28,822 nt of DNA from Candidatus Hydrogenedentota bacterium (GCA_029554925.1 JAKPUV010001188.1:1-28822), one strand, 5' to 3'. Numbered from the stretch's first letter, positions 15,199 through 24,009 are shown. Numbers and translations: made by a program. Notes: generated by a model from the letters alone, not told the origin.

Positions 15199-16073
15199 AC
15201 CCCAACTGCGACAACTCCGGGGGCACCCTGGTGCGGCTGGCGACGGCGCTGGTCCTCGCGCCGACGGCGCTCCTGCTCATCTGGATCCCGTTCCTCCAGG
15301 TCCCGCTCATCCTCTTCGTGGCGGCCCTGGTGGTCCAGGGGCTCCGCGAGTACTGCGACATGCTGGAGGCCATGGGCCTGCCCACCCTGCGCCGCACGGT
15401 GCTGGCGGCGGGCGGCGGCCTCATCCTCTGGAACGGCGGCATGGTCCTCACCGACTGGAACGGCTGGACGGCGCACCCCGTGGTCACGGGCATCTCCGCC
15501 GCCGTCATGCTGGTCATGGTGGCGCACCTGCTGAGTCCGGTCCACAGCCTCCAGGCGCTGGCCGCCGACGTCCTCGGCGTGGCCTACATCGCGGGCCTCG
15601 GCTCCTACCTCGTCATCATCCACGGCTGGGCGGGCATGGGCCCCGCGCTGGTCACCCTGCTGCTCGTGGCCGTGGCCTGGTCCGACACGGGCGCCTACTT
15701 CGTCGGGCGGGCCTTCGGCCGCCACAAGATGGCGCCGCGCACCAGCCCCAAGAAGAGCTGGGAGGGCGCGGCGGGCGGCGTGCTCGGCGCGGTCGCCGCG
15801 GCGGCGGTCCTCCTCGGGCTCATCCGCCTCTTCGGCTGGGAGCAGGCCTACCCCCTGGCGTGCTGGCCTGTCTACCTGCCCCTGGCGGCGGCGCTCTCCG
15901 TCGTCGGCCAGTTCGGCGACCTCATCGAGTCCATGATCAAGCGCGAGGCCGGCATCAAGGATTCCAGCGGCATCTTTCCGGGCCACGGCGGCGTGCTCGA
16001 CCGCTGCGACGGCATCCTCTTCGCCGCCCCGGCCCTCTATTACCTGTTCTACGGGCTCCGCGCCCTGCTGTGA
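15195..16073 (+). CDS. cdsA: Phosphatidate cytidylyltransferase
   Basis: CdsA makes CDP-diacylglycerol from phosphatidic acid and CTP, the branch point of phospholipid synthesis, in the inner membrane. The 292-residue protein has about eight hydrophobic segments. It carries the C-terminal CDP-transferase signature: WSDTGAYFVGRAFG, TSPKKSWEG, FGDLIESMIKREAGIKDSS, and PGHGGVLDRCDGILF. The ATG at 15195 overlaps the uppS stop (ATGA) and a GGGGGGCGG stretch provides the ribosome-binding region. The uppS-cdsA pairing is conserved in many bacteria. Confidence 0.96.
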   Translation: MNPNCDNSGGTLVRLATALVLAPTALLLIWIPFLQVPLILFVAALVVQGLREYCDMLEAMGLPTLRRTVLAAGGGLILWNGGMVLTDWNGWTAHPVVTGISAAVMLVMVAHLLSPVHSLQALAADVLGVAYIAGLGSYLVIIHGWAGMGPALVTLLLVAVAWSDTGAYFVGRAFGRHKMAPRTSPKKSWEGAAGGVLGAVAAAAVLLGLIRLFGWEQAYPLACWPVYLPLAAALSVVGQFGDLIESMIKREAGIKDSSGIFPGHGGVLDRCDGILFAAPALYYLFYGLRALL

Positions 16074-16118
16074 CCGGCGGACCCGCAAGGCAACGAAGGA
16101 AACAAGGAAACACGGCCC

Positions 16119-17243
16119 ATGTATGAATTGGAGGCCCAGCAGGTCGGCGACCACCAGACCCGGCTCGCCGGACTGCGCAAGAGCCTGAACGTGGACAGCC
16201 TGAAGGCGGACATCGCCGAGGTGGAGGCCTCCATGGCCGTCCCCGGATTCTGGGACGACATGGAGTCCGCCCAGAAGACCGTGCAGCGGCTCAAGGCGCT
16301 GAAGTCCGTCGTGGGCGCGCCCGACGAGCTCGCCCGCGAGATCGAGGACGCCGCCACCCTCGTCGAGATGGGCGCCGAGATGGAGGACGCCTCCCTTGCC
16401 GAAGAGATCGCCGCGATGCTCGCCCGCATTGAGGCCAAGCTCCACCGGCTGGAGCTGAACAGCCTCTTCCAGGACCCCCGCGACACCAAGACCGCCATGG
16501 TCAACATCCACCCCGGCGCCGGCGGCACCGAGTCCTGCGACTGGGCCGAGATGCTCTACCGCATGTTTACCCGCTTCTGCGAGCTGCGCGAGTTCGACGC
16601 CGAGGTGCTCGACTACCAGCCCGGCGAGGAGGCGGGCCTCAAGAGCGCGTCCCTGCGCGTGACGGGCCCCTACGCCTTCGGCACCCTCAAGTCTGAGGAC
16701 GGCGTCCACCGCCTCGTGCGCATCTCGCCCTTCGACTCGGCGGCCCGGCGGCACACCTCCTTCGCCGCCATCGAGGTGCTGGCCGAGGTGGACGCGAACA
16801 TCGAGATCGAGATCCGGGAGGAGGACATCAAGCTGGACGTCTTCCGTTCCAGCGGCGCGGGCGGCCAGAAGGTCAACAAGACCAGCTCCGCCGTCCGCCT
16901 GACCCACCTGCCCACGGGCATCGTGGTCTCCTGCCAGATCGAGCGGTCGCAGCACCGCAACCGCGACACGGCCATGCAGATGCTGCGCGCGAAACTCTAC
17001 GACATCGAGCTGAAGCGCAAGGAGGCCGAGCTGAGCGCCATGCGCGAGGGCCAGCAGGACGTCGCCTGGGGCAGCCAGATCCGCAGCTACGTCCTCCACC
17101 CCTACCAGATGATCAAGGACCACCGGACCAGCTACGAGACCGGAAACGTGGACCGCGTCCTCGACGGAGAGCTGGACGGCTTCGTCGAGGCCTACCTCAA
17201 GTGGAACCTCGAGCGCCGCAGCGGCGCGCGCAACGACGACTGA
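16119..17243 (+). CDS. prfB: Peptide chain release factor 2
   Basis: RF2 reads UGA and UAA stop codons and triggers peptide release. The 374-residue protein carries the SPF codon-recognition motif (RISPFDSAARRHTSFA, SPF at 203-205) that distinguishes RF2 from RF1, and the peptidyl-hydrolysis GGQ (SSGAGGQKVN, 248-250). HPGAGGTES is also present. The reading frame is continuous from ATG to stop, so the programmed +1 frameshift seen in many prfB genes is absent. AAGGAA sites lie upstream; the gap to cdsA is 45 bases and lysS follows after 31. Confidence 0.97.
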   Translation: MYELEAQQVGDHQTRLAGLRKSLNVDSLKADIAEVEASMAVPGFWDDMESAQKTVQRLKALKSVVGAPDELAREIEDAATLVEMGAEMEDASLAEEIAAMLARIEAKLHRLELNSLFQDPRDTKTAMVNIHPGAGGTESCDWAEMLYRMFTRFCELREFDAEVLDYQPGEEAGLKSASLRVTGPYAFGTLKSEDGVHRLVRISPFDSAARRHTSFAAIEVLAEVDANIEIEIREEDIKLDVFRSSGAGGQKVNKTSSAVRLTHLPTGIVVSCQIERSQHRNRDTAMQMLRAKLYDIELKRKEAELSAMREGQQDVAWGSQIRSYVLHPYQMIKDHRTSYETGNVDRVLDGELDGFVEAYLKWNLERRSGARNDD

Positions 17244-17274
17244 CGCGCCGCCCCCGGGCGCGGGAGACACCCCC

Positions 17275-18813
17275 ATGACCGACGAGACCACCCCCGCACA
17301 GGAAGACCCCCGCGAAGGACACGGCGCCGAGGAGGAGCTCCGCAGGCACCGCATCGCCAAGCTGGAGCGCGTCCGCGCGCGCGGCGACGAGCCCTTCAAG
17401 TACCGCTGCGACCGCAGCCACCGCATCGGGGAGGCCCGTGCCGCCTTCGAGGCCGCGGAGGCCGCCGCCGGACCCGACGCCGACCCGCAGGCAGAGCTGC
17501 CGGGCGCCGCGCTGGCCGGCCGCGTCACCGCGCGCCGCGTCCAGGGCAAGAGCGCCTTCCTCGACCTGCGCGACGACACGGGCCGCATCCAGCTCTTCTT
17601 CGGCGAGAAGCAGGTGGGGGAGGAGATGTACGCCACCCTGGACGACCTCGACATCGGCGACTTCCTCCACGTCGAGGGCACCGTCAAGCGCACGCGGCGC
17701 GGCGAGATCACCCTGTTCGCCGCGGGGTACAGCCTGCTGACCAAGTCGCTGCGCCCCGGCGCCGAGAAGTGGCACGGCCTCTCCGACGTGGAGACGCGCT
17801 ACCGCCGCCGCTACCTCGACATGGTGGCCAACCCCGAGGTGCTCGACACCTTCAAGCGCCGCGTGCAGGTGGTCTCCGTCATGCGCGAGTGGCTCGCCGC
17901 CCGCGGCTACCTCGAGGTCGAGACCCCCATGCTCCACCCGATCCCCGGCGGCGCCACGGCCCGCCCCTTCATCACGCACCACAACACCTACGACCGCGAC
18001 TTCTACCTGCGCGTCGCGCCGGAGCTCTACCTCAAGCGCCTCATCGTCGGCGGCTTCGACAGGGTCTTCGAGATCAACCGCTGCTTCCGCAACGAGGGCG
18101 TGGACACGCGCCACAACCCCGAGTTCACCACCATGGAGCTCTACGAGGCGTACCAGGACTACCTCGGCCTCATGGACGAGACCGAGGAGATGCTCTGCCA
18201 CGTCATCGAGACCGTGGTCGGCGGGAAGTCCTTCCCCTACCAGGGCCACACCATCAGCACCGAGCGCCCCTGGAAGCGGCTCCCCCTGCACGAGGCCATC
18301 CGCCAGTACGCCGGCGTGGACCTCGAGGCCACCCGCGACCGCGCCGAGGCCGCCCGCCTCGCCAGGAGCGCCGGCGTGGACGTGGACCCCACCATGGGCT
18401 ACGGAAAGATCGTGGACGCCGTCATGTCGGAGCGGGTGCAGCCCCACCTCATCCAGCCGACCTTCCTCTACGACTACCCCATCGAGATTTCGCCGCTCGC
18501 CAAGAAGAAGCGCGGCAACCCCGCCCTCACGGAGCGGTTCCAGCCCTTCATCGCCTGCCTCGAGGTCGGCAACGCCTTCTCCGAGCTGAACGACCCCATT
18601 GACCAGCGCGAGCGATTCGAGGCCCAGGCCGCCCTGCGCGACGCGGGGGACGACGAGGCCCAGTACCTCGACGAGGACTTCATCGCGGCGCTGGAGGTGG
18701 GGATGCCCCCCACGGCGGGCCTCGGCATCGGCATGGACCGCCTCGCCATGCTCGTCACCGACAGCGCCTCCATCCGCGAGGTCATCCTCTTCCCGCAGCT
18801 CCGGACGCTGTAG
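17275..18813 (+). CDS. lysS: Lysyl-tRNA synthetase, class II
   Basis: This class IIb synthetase charges tRNA-Lys. The 512-residue protein has an acidic/basic N-terminal tail, an OB-fold anticodon-binding domain (about residues 75-155, GRVTARRVQGKSAFLDLRDD), then the catalytic core: RYRRRYLD, motif 1 around FLEVETPML-type (YLEVETPMLHPIPGGATARP), motif 2 FEINRCFRNEGVDTRHNPEFT, and motif 3 GLGIGMDRLAMLVTD near the C-terminus. The ATG at 17275 follows a GGGAGA site. Pairing of prfB with lysS is common. It ends 19 bases from the convergent regulator gene. Confidence 0.97.
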   Translation: MTDETTPAQEDPREGHGAEEELRRHRIAKLERVRARGDEPFKYRCDRSHRIGEARAAFEAAEAAAGPDADPQAELPGAALAGRVTARRVQGKSAFLDLRDDTGRIQLFFGEKQVGEEMYATLDDLDIGDFLHVEGTVKRTRRGEITLFAAGYSLLTKSLRPGAEKWHGLSDVETRYRRRYLDMVANPEVLDTFKRRVQVVSVMREWLAARGYLEVETPMLHPIPGGATARPFITHHNTYDRDFYLRVAPELYLKRLIVGGFDRVFEINRCFRNEGVDTRHNPEFTTMELYEAYQDYLGLMDETEEMLCHVIETVVGGKSFPYQGHTISTERPWKRLPLHEAIRQYAGVDLEATRDRAEAARLARSAGVDVDPTMGYGKIVDAVMSERVQPHLIQPTFLYDYPIEISPLAKKKRGNPALTERFQPFIACLEVGNAFSELNDPIDQRERFEAQAALRDAGDDEAQYLDEDFIAALEVGMPPTAGLGIGMDRLAMLVTDSASIREVILFPQLRTL

Positions 18814-18832
18814 GGGCCCGCAGCGCGCCGGA

Positions 18833-19540
18833 TCAGACCTTGCCGCCGTCGGCAACGGCGCGCAGGGCTTTGGCGTTCAGCACTGTCACCGTGCGCCCCT
18901 CGACCAGGATCACGCCGCGCTGCTGCATCCGCGCGAGGGTGCGGCTGAGGGTCTCCGGCACGGTCCCGATCTGGGCCGCCAGCGTCGCCTTGGACACGCG
19001 CAGGGGCACGCCCTCGCCCTCGGCGCCCGCCTCCCCGGCCAGTTCCAGCAGCCGCAAAGCCAGCCGCGCCGACACCTCCTTCAGCGACAGGTCGTCTATG
19101 AGGTCCACAAAGCGCCGCAGACGCAGGGACAGCACCCCCAGCATGGTCAGGAGCAGCTCCGGCCGCCGCCGCGCGGCGTCCAGAAAGTCGGTCCGCGACA
19201 GGTAGAGCGTGCGCGCGGCGGTCATGGCCTGCGCGGTGGCGGGGTAGGCGCCGCCGTGGAACACGGCCACCTCGCCGCAGGGCTCGCCCCGGCCGAAGAG
19301 GTGCAGCACCTGCTCGCGCCCCTCGGCCCCCGTGCGGAACACCTTCACCAGCCCGTCCGCCACCACGTGGAACCCCTCGGCGGGGGCCTTCGCGTGGAAG
19401 AGGATTTCCCCCTGGTCATACTGCCGGGTTTCGGCGAAGGCCGCCACCGACGCCAGGTCGGCGGGGTCGAGGTCCGCAAACAGCGGGCAGTGGGCCAGGC
19501 GCTGCGCCCGCTCCGCGGGCGGCGAGGCCAGTCGTTTCAT
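18833..19540 (-). CDS. Crp/Fnr-family transcriptional regulator
   Basis: This 235-residue regulator has an N-terminal cyclic-nucleotide-binding-like beta-roll (about residues 20-115; FADLDPADLASVA, YDQGEILFHAKAPAEGFHVV, GEVAVFHGGAYPATAQA), a long dimerisation helix, and a C-terminal winged helix with VSKATLAAQIGTVPETLSRTLARMQQRG (182-209). The cluster of cysteines that binds iron-sulfur in FNR is missing (only Cys18 and Cys88), so it is not a classic oxygen-sensing FNR; haem, cAMP or another ligand is possible. The start has GGAGG upstream. It lies 34 bases after the sialidase-like gene on the same strand and may close the exporter operon. Confidence 0.9.
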   Translation of the reverse strand: MKRLASPPAERAQRLAHCPLFADLDPADLASVAAFAETRQYDQGEILFHAKAPAEGFHVVADGLVKVFRTGAEGREQVLHLFGRGEPCGEVAVFHGGAYPATAQAMTAARTLYLSRTDFLDAARRRPELLLTMLGVLSLRLRRFVDLIDDLSLKEVSARLALRLLELAGEAGAEGEGVPLRVSKATLAAQIGTVPETLSRTLARMQQRGVILVEGRTVTVLNAKALRAVADGGKV

Positions 19541-19574
19541 GGCGTGTCCCTCCGGGCCGCAACGCGGCCGCGCG

Positions 19575-20609
19575 TCATTCCAGGAACCAGGCGGCGGGGA
19601 TGGACCGCAGCCAGAGCGTGTGGCCGCCGGTGTAGCTGAAGTACGTGAGCAGGGCGTTGCCGTCCAGCCAGGTGACGGCGGGATAGGCCCACGAGTCGCC
19701 CTCGCCCCCCTCGATGTTGCGGAGATTGGTCCAGGTCTCGCCCTCGTCGCGGGAGACGGCGGCGGTGAGGGGGTTGCGGCGGCCTGTCGGCAAGTCGTGG
19801 TTCCACACCGCCAGCAGCGTGCCGCCGTCCGGCATGCGGGAGATGGACACGGGGGAGCCGGAGCCCTTGAGCGCCGTGGGTTCGGGGACGGACCAGGTTT
19901 CGCCGCCGTCGGCGGAGAGGCTCCGGTACTGGCCGCCCAGGGTGGTCCGCATCAGCATCATGACCCGGCCGTCCTTCAGCTCAACGCAGGCGGGCTCCCA
20001 GCAGCCGCCGTCGGCGGGCTTCACGCGCGCCGAGTCGCGCCACGTCTCCCCGTCGTCGTCGGACAGGCAGCAGTAGCTGTCGTTGTTCTCCCAGGCCTCC
20101 AGGAGGATCCGGCCCGTCCGCAGGCGGATGGCCCGTCCGTTGGTCAGGCCGGTGTACTTGCCCGCGGGGCTGAGCTGCTTCGGGCTGCCGAAGGTCTTCC
20201 CCTCGTCGGCGCTGGTCCGCATCATGACGCGGCAGTCCTTGTCCTCGCTGTTCTTCTGGCAGTAAAACAGCGCGATGCGCCCGTCCTTCAGCCGCAGGAA
20301 GTTCACCTCCATCACGTTGCACCCGCCGTCGTTCTCCACCAGCACGCGCCGTTCGCCCCAGGTGCGGCCGCCGTCGCGCGACACCAGCCCCGGGATGCGG
20401 GCCGGGCCGTGGTCCGCGCCGTTGCCCGCGTAGAACTCCGTCCAGCCGAGCAGCAGCGACCCGTCCTTCAGCGGGACGATGGCCGCCTCGCTGTTGCGCG
20501 GGTTGTCCGGCCCGACGGGGGCCACGGCGGCCTTGAAGGGCTCCGTTTGGCCGGAGGCGCCCGCCGCCAGGAGAATTCCGGCGGCCATCAGGAGAAGCGT
20601 GCGAGCCAT
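19575..20609 (-). CDS. Secreted sialidase-like BNR/Asp-box protein
   Basis: The 344-residue protein has a signal peptide (MARTLLLMAAGILLAAGASG, cleavage near residue 20) and a six-bladed sialidase-type propeller. Five Asp-boxes are visible: SRDGGRTWG (77-85), SADEGKTFG (133-141), SDDDGETWR, SADGGETWS (232-240) and SRDEGETWT. WAYPAVTWLDG near the end matches the exo-alpha-sialidase-like family (GH33-like). The family includes true sialidases and many enzymes or binding proteins with other substrates. The catalytic Arg triad could not be aligned by eye, so sialidase activity is not claimed. The start at 20609 has an AGGAA site. It is 32 bases downstream of the permease gene. Confidence 0.83.
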   Translation of the reverse strand: MARTLLLMAAGILLAAGASGQTEPFKAAVAPVGPDNPRNSEAAIVPLKDGSLLLGWTEFYAGNGADHGPARIPGLVSRDGGRTWGERRVLVENDGGCNVMEVNFLRLKDGRIALFYCQKNSEDKDCRVMMRTSADEGKTFGSPKQLSPAGKYTGLTNGRAIRLRTGRILLEAWENNDSYCCLSDDDGETWRDSARVKPADGGCWEPACVELKDGRVMMLMRTTLGGQYRSLSADGGETWSVPEPTALKGSGSPVSISRMPDGGTLLAVWNHDLPTGRRNPLTAAVSRDEGETWTNLRNIEGGEGDSWAYPAVTWLDGNALLTYFSYTGGHTLWLRSIPAAWFLE

Positions 20610-20641
20610 GTGCCGGTTCCTTTCCTTTCCGCGCCCCCCCC

Positions 20642-21847
20642 CTACTCGTAGCGCAGGGCCTCGACGGGGTCCACGCCGGCGGCCTTGACGGCGGGGTAGA
20701 CGCCGAAGAAGACGCCGACGGCGAGGCTGAAGGAGAAGGAGAGGGCGGTGGACCAGAGGGAGAGGCCGATGGGGAGGGTGGGGTAGAGGGTGCGGATGAT
20801 GAAGGAGCCCAGCGCCCCCAGGCCGATGCCGATGAGGCCGCCCATGACGCTGAGGGTGACGGACTCGATGAGGAACTGGAGGGCGATGTCGAAGCGGCGC
20901 GCGCCGATGGCCATGCGGACGCCGACCTCGCGGGTGCGCTCGCGCACGGACACGAGCATGATGTTCATGATGCCGATGCCGCCGACGAGCAGGGAGATGG
21001 AGGCGATGCCGACGAGGAGCAGGCGCAGCATGTCGAAGATGCGCTTGAAGGTGTCGAGCATGCCCTCCTGGTCGGTGACGGTGAAGTCCTCGTTGTTGTC
21101 GAAGGCCTCCAGCATGAGCTTGCGGAGCTCCTTCTCGACGCGGGGGATCTCCTCCTGGTTCGTCGTGCCGACGAGGATCTCGAAGAGCTCCTTGCGGTTG
21201 AAGATCTCCTGCGCGCTGGGCAGCGGGATGATGCACAGGTCGCCCAGGTCTATGCCCATGGCCATGCCGCGCTCCTCCAGGATGCCCACCACCATGTGCT
21301 TCGACCCGTTCACCGTGACCCGCTTGTGGAGCGCGGGCTCGTCGCCGAAAATCTCGCGCTTGAGCGTGGTGCCGATGATGCAGACCCGGTTGTTCCGCTC
21401 GATGTCGCGGTCCGTGATGAAGCGGCCGATCTGCGTGCGGAGCTGGCGCACGGAGTCGAAGTCCGGCGTGGTGCCGATGGTGAGCACGCTGCGCGTGCGC
21501 TTGCCGTAGCGCACCGCCGACAGGCCGATGATGTTCGACGCGACGCCGCTGACGCCGGGCACCTTGCGCTTGATGCTCTGGGCGATCTCGTGGGTCAGCT
21601 TGCGGTTGCTGCCCGCCGTGATGGGGAACAGGCCCGTGGTCTCCTGCTTGCCCGGCGTGATGATCAGGATGTTGGAGCCGAGGATGGCGAACTCCTTCTG
21701 GACGTAGGCCTGGGCGGACTCGCCGAGGGCGATCAGCAGGATGACGGACATGACGCCGATGATCACGCCGAGCGTGGTCAGCAGCGACCGCACCTTGTTC
21801 TGCGCGATCGAGGCGAGGGCCGAGGTCAGGTGGTCCAGTCCGTGCAT
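20642..21847 (-). CDS. MacB-type ABC transporter permease (FtsX family)
   Basis: This 401-residue inner-membrane protein has one N-terminal membrane segment (LLTTLGVIIGVMSVILLIAL, from about residue 22), a large periplasmic MacB-PCD domain (roughly 45-275), and three C-terminal segments within the FtsX domain, including LLLVGIASISLLVGGIGIMNIMLVSV-type and VRERTREVGVRMAIGARR, ending in AAGVDPVEALRYE. This is the mechanotransmission permease of MacAB/LolCDE-like systems, which couple cytoplasmic ATP hydrolysis to periplasmic movement. Unlike MacB, the ATPase is a separate protein, encoded two genes upstream. The start overlaps the adaptor gene stop (TGATG). Confidence 0.94.
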   Translation of the reverse strand: MHGLDHLTSALASIAQNKVRSLLTTLGVIIGVMSVILLIALGESAQAYVQKEFAILGSNILIITPGKQETTGLFPITAGSNRKLTHEIAQSIKRKVPGVSGVASNIIGLSAVRYGKRTRSVLTIGTTPDFDSVRQLRTQIGRFITDRDIERNNRVCIIGTTLKREIFGDEPALHKRVTVNGSKHMVVGILEERGMAMGIDLGDLCIIPLPSAQEIFNRKELFEILVGTTNQEEIPRVEKELRKLMLEAFDNNEDFTVTDQEGMLDTFKRIFDMLRLLLVGIASISLLVGGIGIMNIMLVSVRERTREVGVRMAIGARRFDIALQFLIESVTLSVMGGLIGIGLGALGSFIIRTLYPTLPIGLSLWSTALSFSFSLAVGVFFGVYPAVKAAGVDPVEALRYE

Positions 21848-23097
21848 CAGTCCTCCAGCGCCTCCACCACCCGCACGAGCGCGCCCTCCGCCAGGCCCAG
21901 CACGGAGACCGAGGTGACGACCTCCTCGCCCGCGCGCAGGCCCGACAGGATCTCGCGGTGGTCCCAGTTGCCGATGCCCGCCTCCACGTCGCGCCGGGCG
22001 ATCCGCCCGCCCTCGATGACGTAGACGTACTCGTCGCGGATGAGGGACTCGCTCGGCACCACGAGGGCGTCGGCCTTCTCCTGCACCACCACGGAGACGT
22101 CGGCGGACATGCCGGGGCGGAAGGACCCGGCCCCCTCGTCAATGCTTATCTTGCACAGGACGTTGCGGGCGAGCTGCTCGATGGCCGTCACCACGGGGGA
22201 GATGTGGGTGAGCGTGCCCTTGAACTCCCGCCCGGGCACGGCGTCTATCTCGATCTGGACCCGCTGCCCCGTTTTCAGCATGGAGAGGTTCGCCTCGTCG
22301 AAGGGCGCCTCGATGTACAGCCCCTCCTCCTGCACGAGGAACAGCAGCGGCATCCCCATCACCACCGCCTCGCCCGCCTGGGTCATCACCTTGGCCACCA
22401 CGCCCTTGAACGGCGCGCGGACCGTCGCCTTGTCGCGCATGGTCTCGGCGGCGGCCAGCGCGGCCTCCAGCTGGGCCACGGCGGCCTCCGCCGTGCGCAC
22501 GTCCTCGTCGCGCACGTCCGCCTCCGCCAGCCCCACCTCCGCCGTGCTTTTCATCTCCCCGGCCTGGCGCAGGGCCAGCTCGGCCTTCTCCAGGTCGCTG
22601 TCGGAGACCGCCTTGCGCTCCGCCAGCGCGCGCACGCGCCGCACGTCGGCCTCGGCCTGGGCCAGGGCGTCCTTCGCCTGGCGCAGGCGGATCTCCCCGC
22701 CCTCGCGGGCCGTGCGCGCCGCGATCTTCGCCTGGGCCACCCGCGTCCTCCCCACCTCCAGCCCCGCCGCCGCCGCGCGCACCTGCGCCTCCAGCTCGTC
22801 CTTCACCAGCTCCACCAGCGGCTGCCCCGCCTCCACCCGGTCGCCGTCGGACACGAGGACCCCCGCGATGATGCCGAGGGTGCCCGCGGCGATCTTGGAG
22901 GACTTGGGCGACGTGACGACGCCCGTGGTGATCGAGGCCACCGTCTCCGTGACCGGGCCGCGCTGCGCCGGGGCCACCGTCACGTCCAGGGGCTTCTCCG
23001 CCGAGAGGCGCAGGTAGGCCGCCGCCCCCCCCACGCCCAGCAGCGCGAGCAGGAGAAGCGTCCGGATAATCACGCCGGCTTTTGAGGGGTTTGCCAT
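21847..23097 (-). CDS. Periplasmic adaptor (HlyD/MacA-type membrane fusion protein)
   Basis: The 416-residue adaptor has one N-terminal membrane anchor (about residues 9-28), a split lipoyl domain around VVTSPKSSKIAAGTLG, GVLVSDGDRVEAGQPLVEL and KATVRAPFKGVVAKV, and a long Ala/Glu/Arg-rich coiled-coil hairpin between them (about 110-215). The beta-barrel follows (FRPGMSADVSVVV, LVVPSESLI) and a membrane-proximal domain ends it. It should bridge the permease to an outer-membrane exit duct, but no TolC-like gene is in the window. The start at 23097 lies inside the ATPase gene, a 28-base overlap, so expression is probably coupled. Confidence 0.93.
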   Translation of the reverse strand: MANPSKAGVIIRTLLLLALLGVGGAAAYLRLSAEKPLDVTVAPAQRGPVTETVASITTGVVTSPKSSKIAAGTLGIIAGVLVSDGDRVEAGQPLVELVKDELEAQVRAAAAGLEVGRTRVAQAKIAARTAREGGEIRLRQAKDALAQAEADVRRVRALAERKAVSDSDLEKAELALRQAGEMKSTAEVGLAEADVRDEDVRTAEAAVAQLEAALAAAETMRDKATVRAPFKGVVAKVMTQAGEAVVMGMPLLFLVQEEGLYIEAPFDEANLSMLKTGQRVQIEIDAVPGREFKGTLTHISPVVTAIEQLARNVLCKISIDEGAGSFRPGMSADVSVVVQEKADALVVPSESLIRDEYVYVIEGGRIARRDVEAGIGNWDHREILSGLRAGEEVVTSVSVLGLAEGALVRVVEALED

Positions 23098-23786
23098 GTG
23101 TCGCTCACAATCTTTCCGTCGCGGAAGCTGACCGCCCGCTGCGCGCGCGCGGCCACGTCCGGTTCGTGGGTCACCATCACGATGGTGTGGCCCTGCCCGT
23201 GCAGCTCGTCCAGAATCGCCAATATGCTCTCGCCGCTGTGCGTGTCGAGGTTCCCCGTCGGCTCGTCCGCGAAGATGATGCTCGGGTTGTTGATCAGCGC
23301 CCGCGCGATGGCCACCCGCTGCCGCTGCCCCCCCGAAAGCTCCATGGGCCGGTGGCCCATCCGGTCCCCCAGCCCCACCGCCTCCAGCGCCGCCCGCGCG
23401 CGCCTCACCCGCTCCCGCCGCGGCACCCCCGCGTAGACCAGCGGCAGCTCCACGTTCCCCACGGCGCTGCTGCGCGGCAACAGGTTGAAGTTCTGGAAGA
23501 CGAACCCGATCTCGCGGTTGCGCACCTCCGCCAGCCGCCGCTCCGACAGGCCGCTCACCTCCTGCCCCGCCAGCCAGTAGCGGCCCGACGTGGGCCGCGA
23601 GAGGCACCCCAGAATGTCCAGGAACGTCGTCTTCCCCGAGCCCGAAGGGCCCATGACGGCCACGTACGATCCCCGCTTGATCTCCAGCGACACCCCGTCC
23701 AGCGCGTGAAGGGAGTCCGTCCCCATCCTGTACACCTTGCACAGGTCGCTCACCGTGATCAGGATGTCCGCGTCCGAAGTGCCCAT
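23070..23786 (-). CDS. ABC transporter ATP-binding protein (MacB/LolD type)
   Basis: This 238-residue ATPase has Walker A GPSGSGKT (46-53), Q-loop VFQNFNLLP, signature LSGGQRQR (from 150), Walker B IIFADEPTGNLD (170-181) and the switch His in THEPD (207). SVGNVELPL-like spacing and the LDGVSLEIKRG start place it in the MacB/LolD/FtsE group rather than the importer ATPases. It supplies energy for the permease at 20642-21847. It is the first gene of the apparent operon. The ATG at 23786 has no close Shine-Dalgarno; an extended -10-like TGCTAGGAT lies only nine bases upstream, so a leaderless transcript is possible. Confidence 0.95.
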   Translation of the reverse strand: MGTSDADILITVSDLCKVYRMGTDSLHALDGVSLEIKRGSYVAVMGPSGSGKTTFLDILGCLSRPTSGRYWLAGQEVSGLSERRLAEVRNREIGFVFQNFNLLPRSSAVGNVELPLVYAGVPRRERVRRARAALEAVGLGDRMGHRPMELSGGQRQRVAIARALINNPSIIFADEPTGNLDTHSGESILAILDELHGQGHTIVMVTHEPDVAARAQRAVSFRDGKIVSDTWQTPQKPA

Positions 23787-23795
23787 GGGGCGGTT

Positions 23796-23804
23796 ATCCT
23801 AGCA
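23796..23804 (-). promoter_or_regulatory. Extended -10-like site of the exporter operon
   Basis: On the minus strand TGC followed by TAGGAT matches the TGn-extended -10 form seen before rpsB and tyrS. No -35 box lies at 17-18 bases. Transcription starting the usual distance downstream would leave only about three bases before the ATG at 23786. Confidence 0.35.
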
Positions 23805-23910
23805 CAGCCGCCCCCGGCAACGCCGCGCAAAAAACGGGACGGCGCCGCGCCGGGGAAGGCCGCGCGCGCCCGCCCCCTGGGACCGCCAGGCGCCGGCCTG
23901 GCTTTCCGGG

Positions 23911-23992
23911 GCACGGGCCGACACGGACCAAACACGGACCAGGGCGCCCGGAAGGGATTCTCCCCGTCCGTGCCGGTCCGTGCTCGTCCGTG
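23911..23992. repeat. CACGGAC inverted repeat, copy 1 (three units per arm)
   Basis: The left arm has CACGGGC (23912-23918), CACGGAC (23922-23928) and CACGGAC (23933-23939). The right arm has GTCCGTG at 23966, 23976 and 23986, exactly ten bases apart. The arms can pair as an imperfect long hairpin around GGGCGCCCGGAAGGGATTCT. The core matches copy 2 at 25203-25304 in the same orientation, so this is a dispersed element rather than a chance stem. Confidence 0.8.
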
Positions 23993-24009
23993 CCGGGTCC
24001 GGGGGGGGC

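Noticed and set aside
15084..17744. An 886-codon open minus-strand frame across cdsA, prfB and lysS
   Set aside because: It lies antisense to three well-recognised housekeeping genes and shows no family motif, so it is a shadow frame.
18833..19540. Oxygen-sensing FNR
   Set aside because: The cysteine cluster needed for a 4Fe-4S centre is absent; only two scattered cysteines are present.
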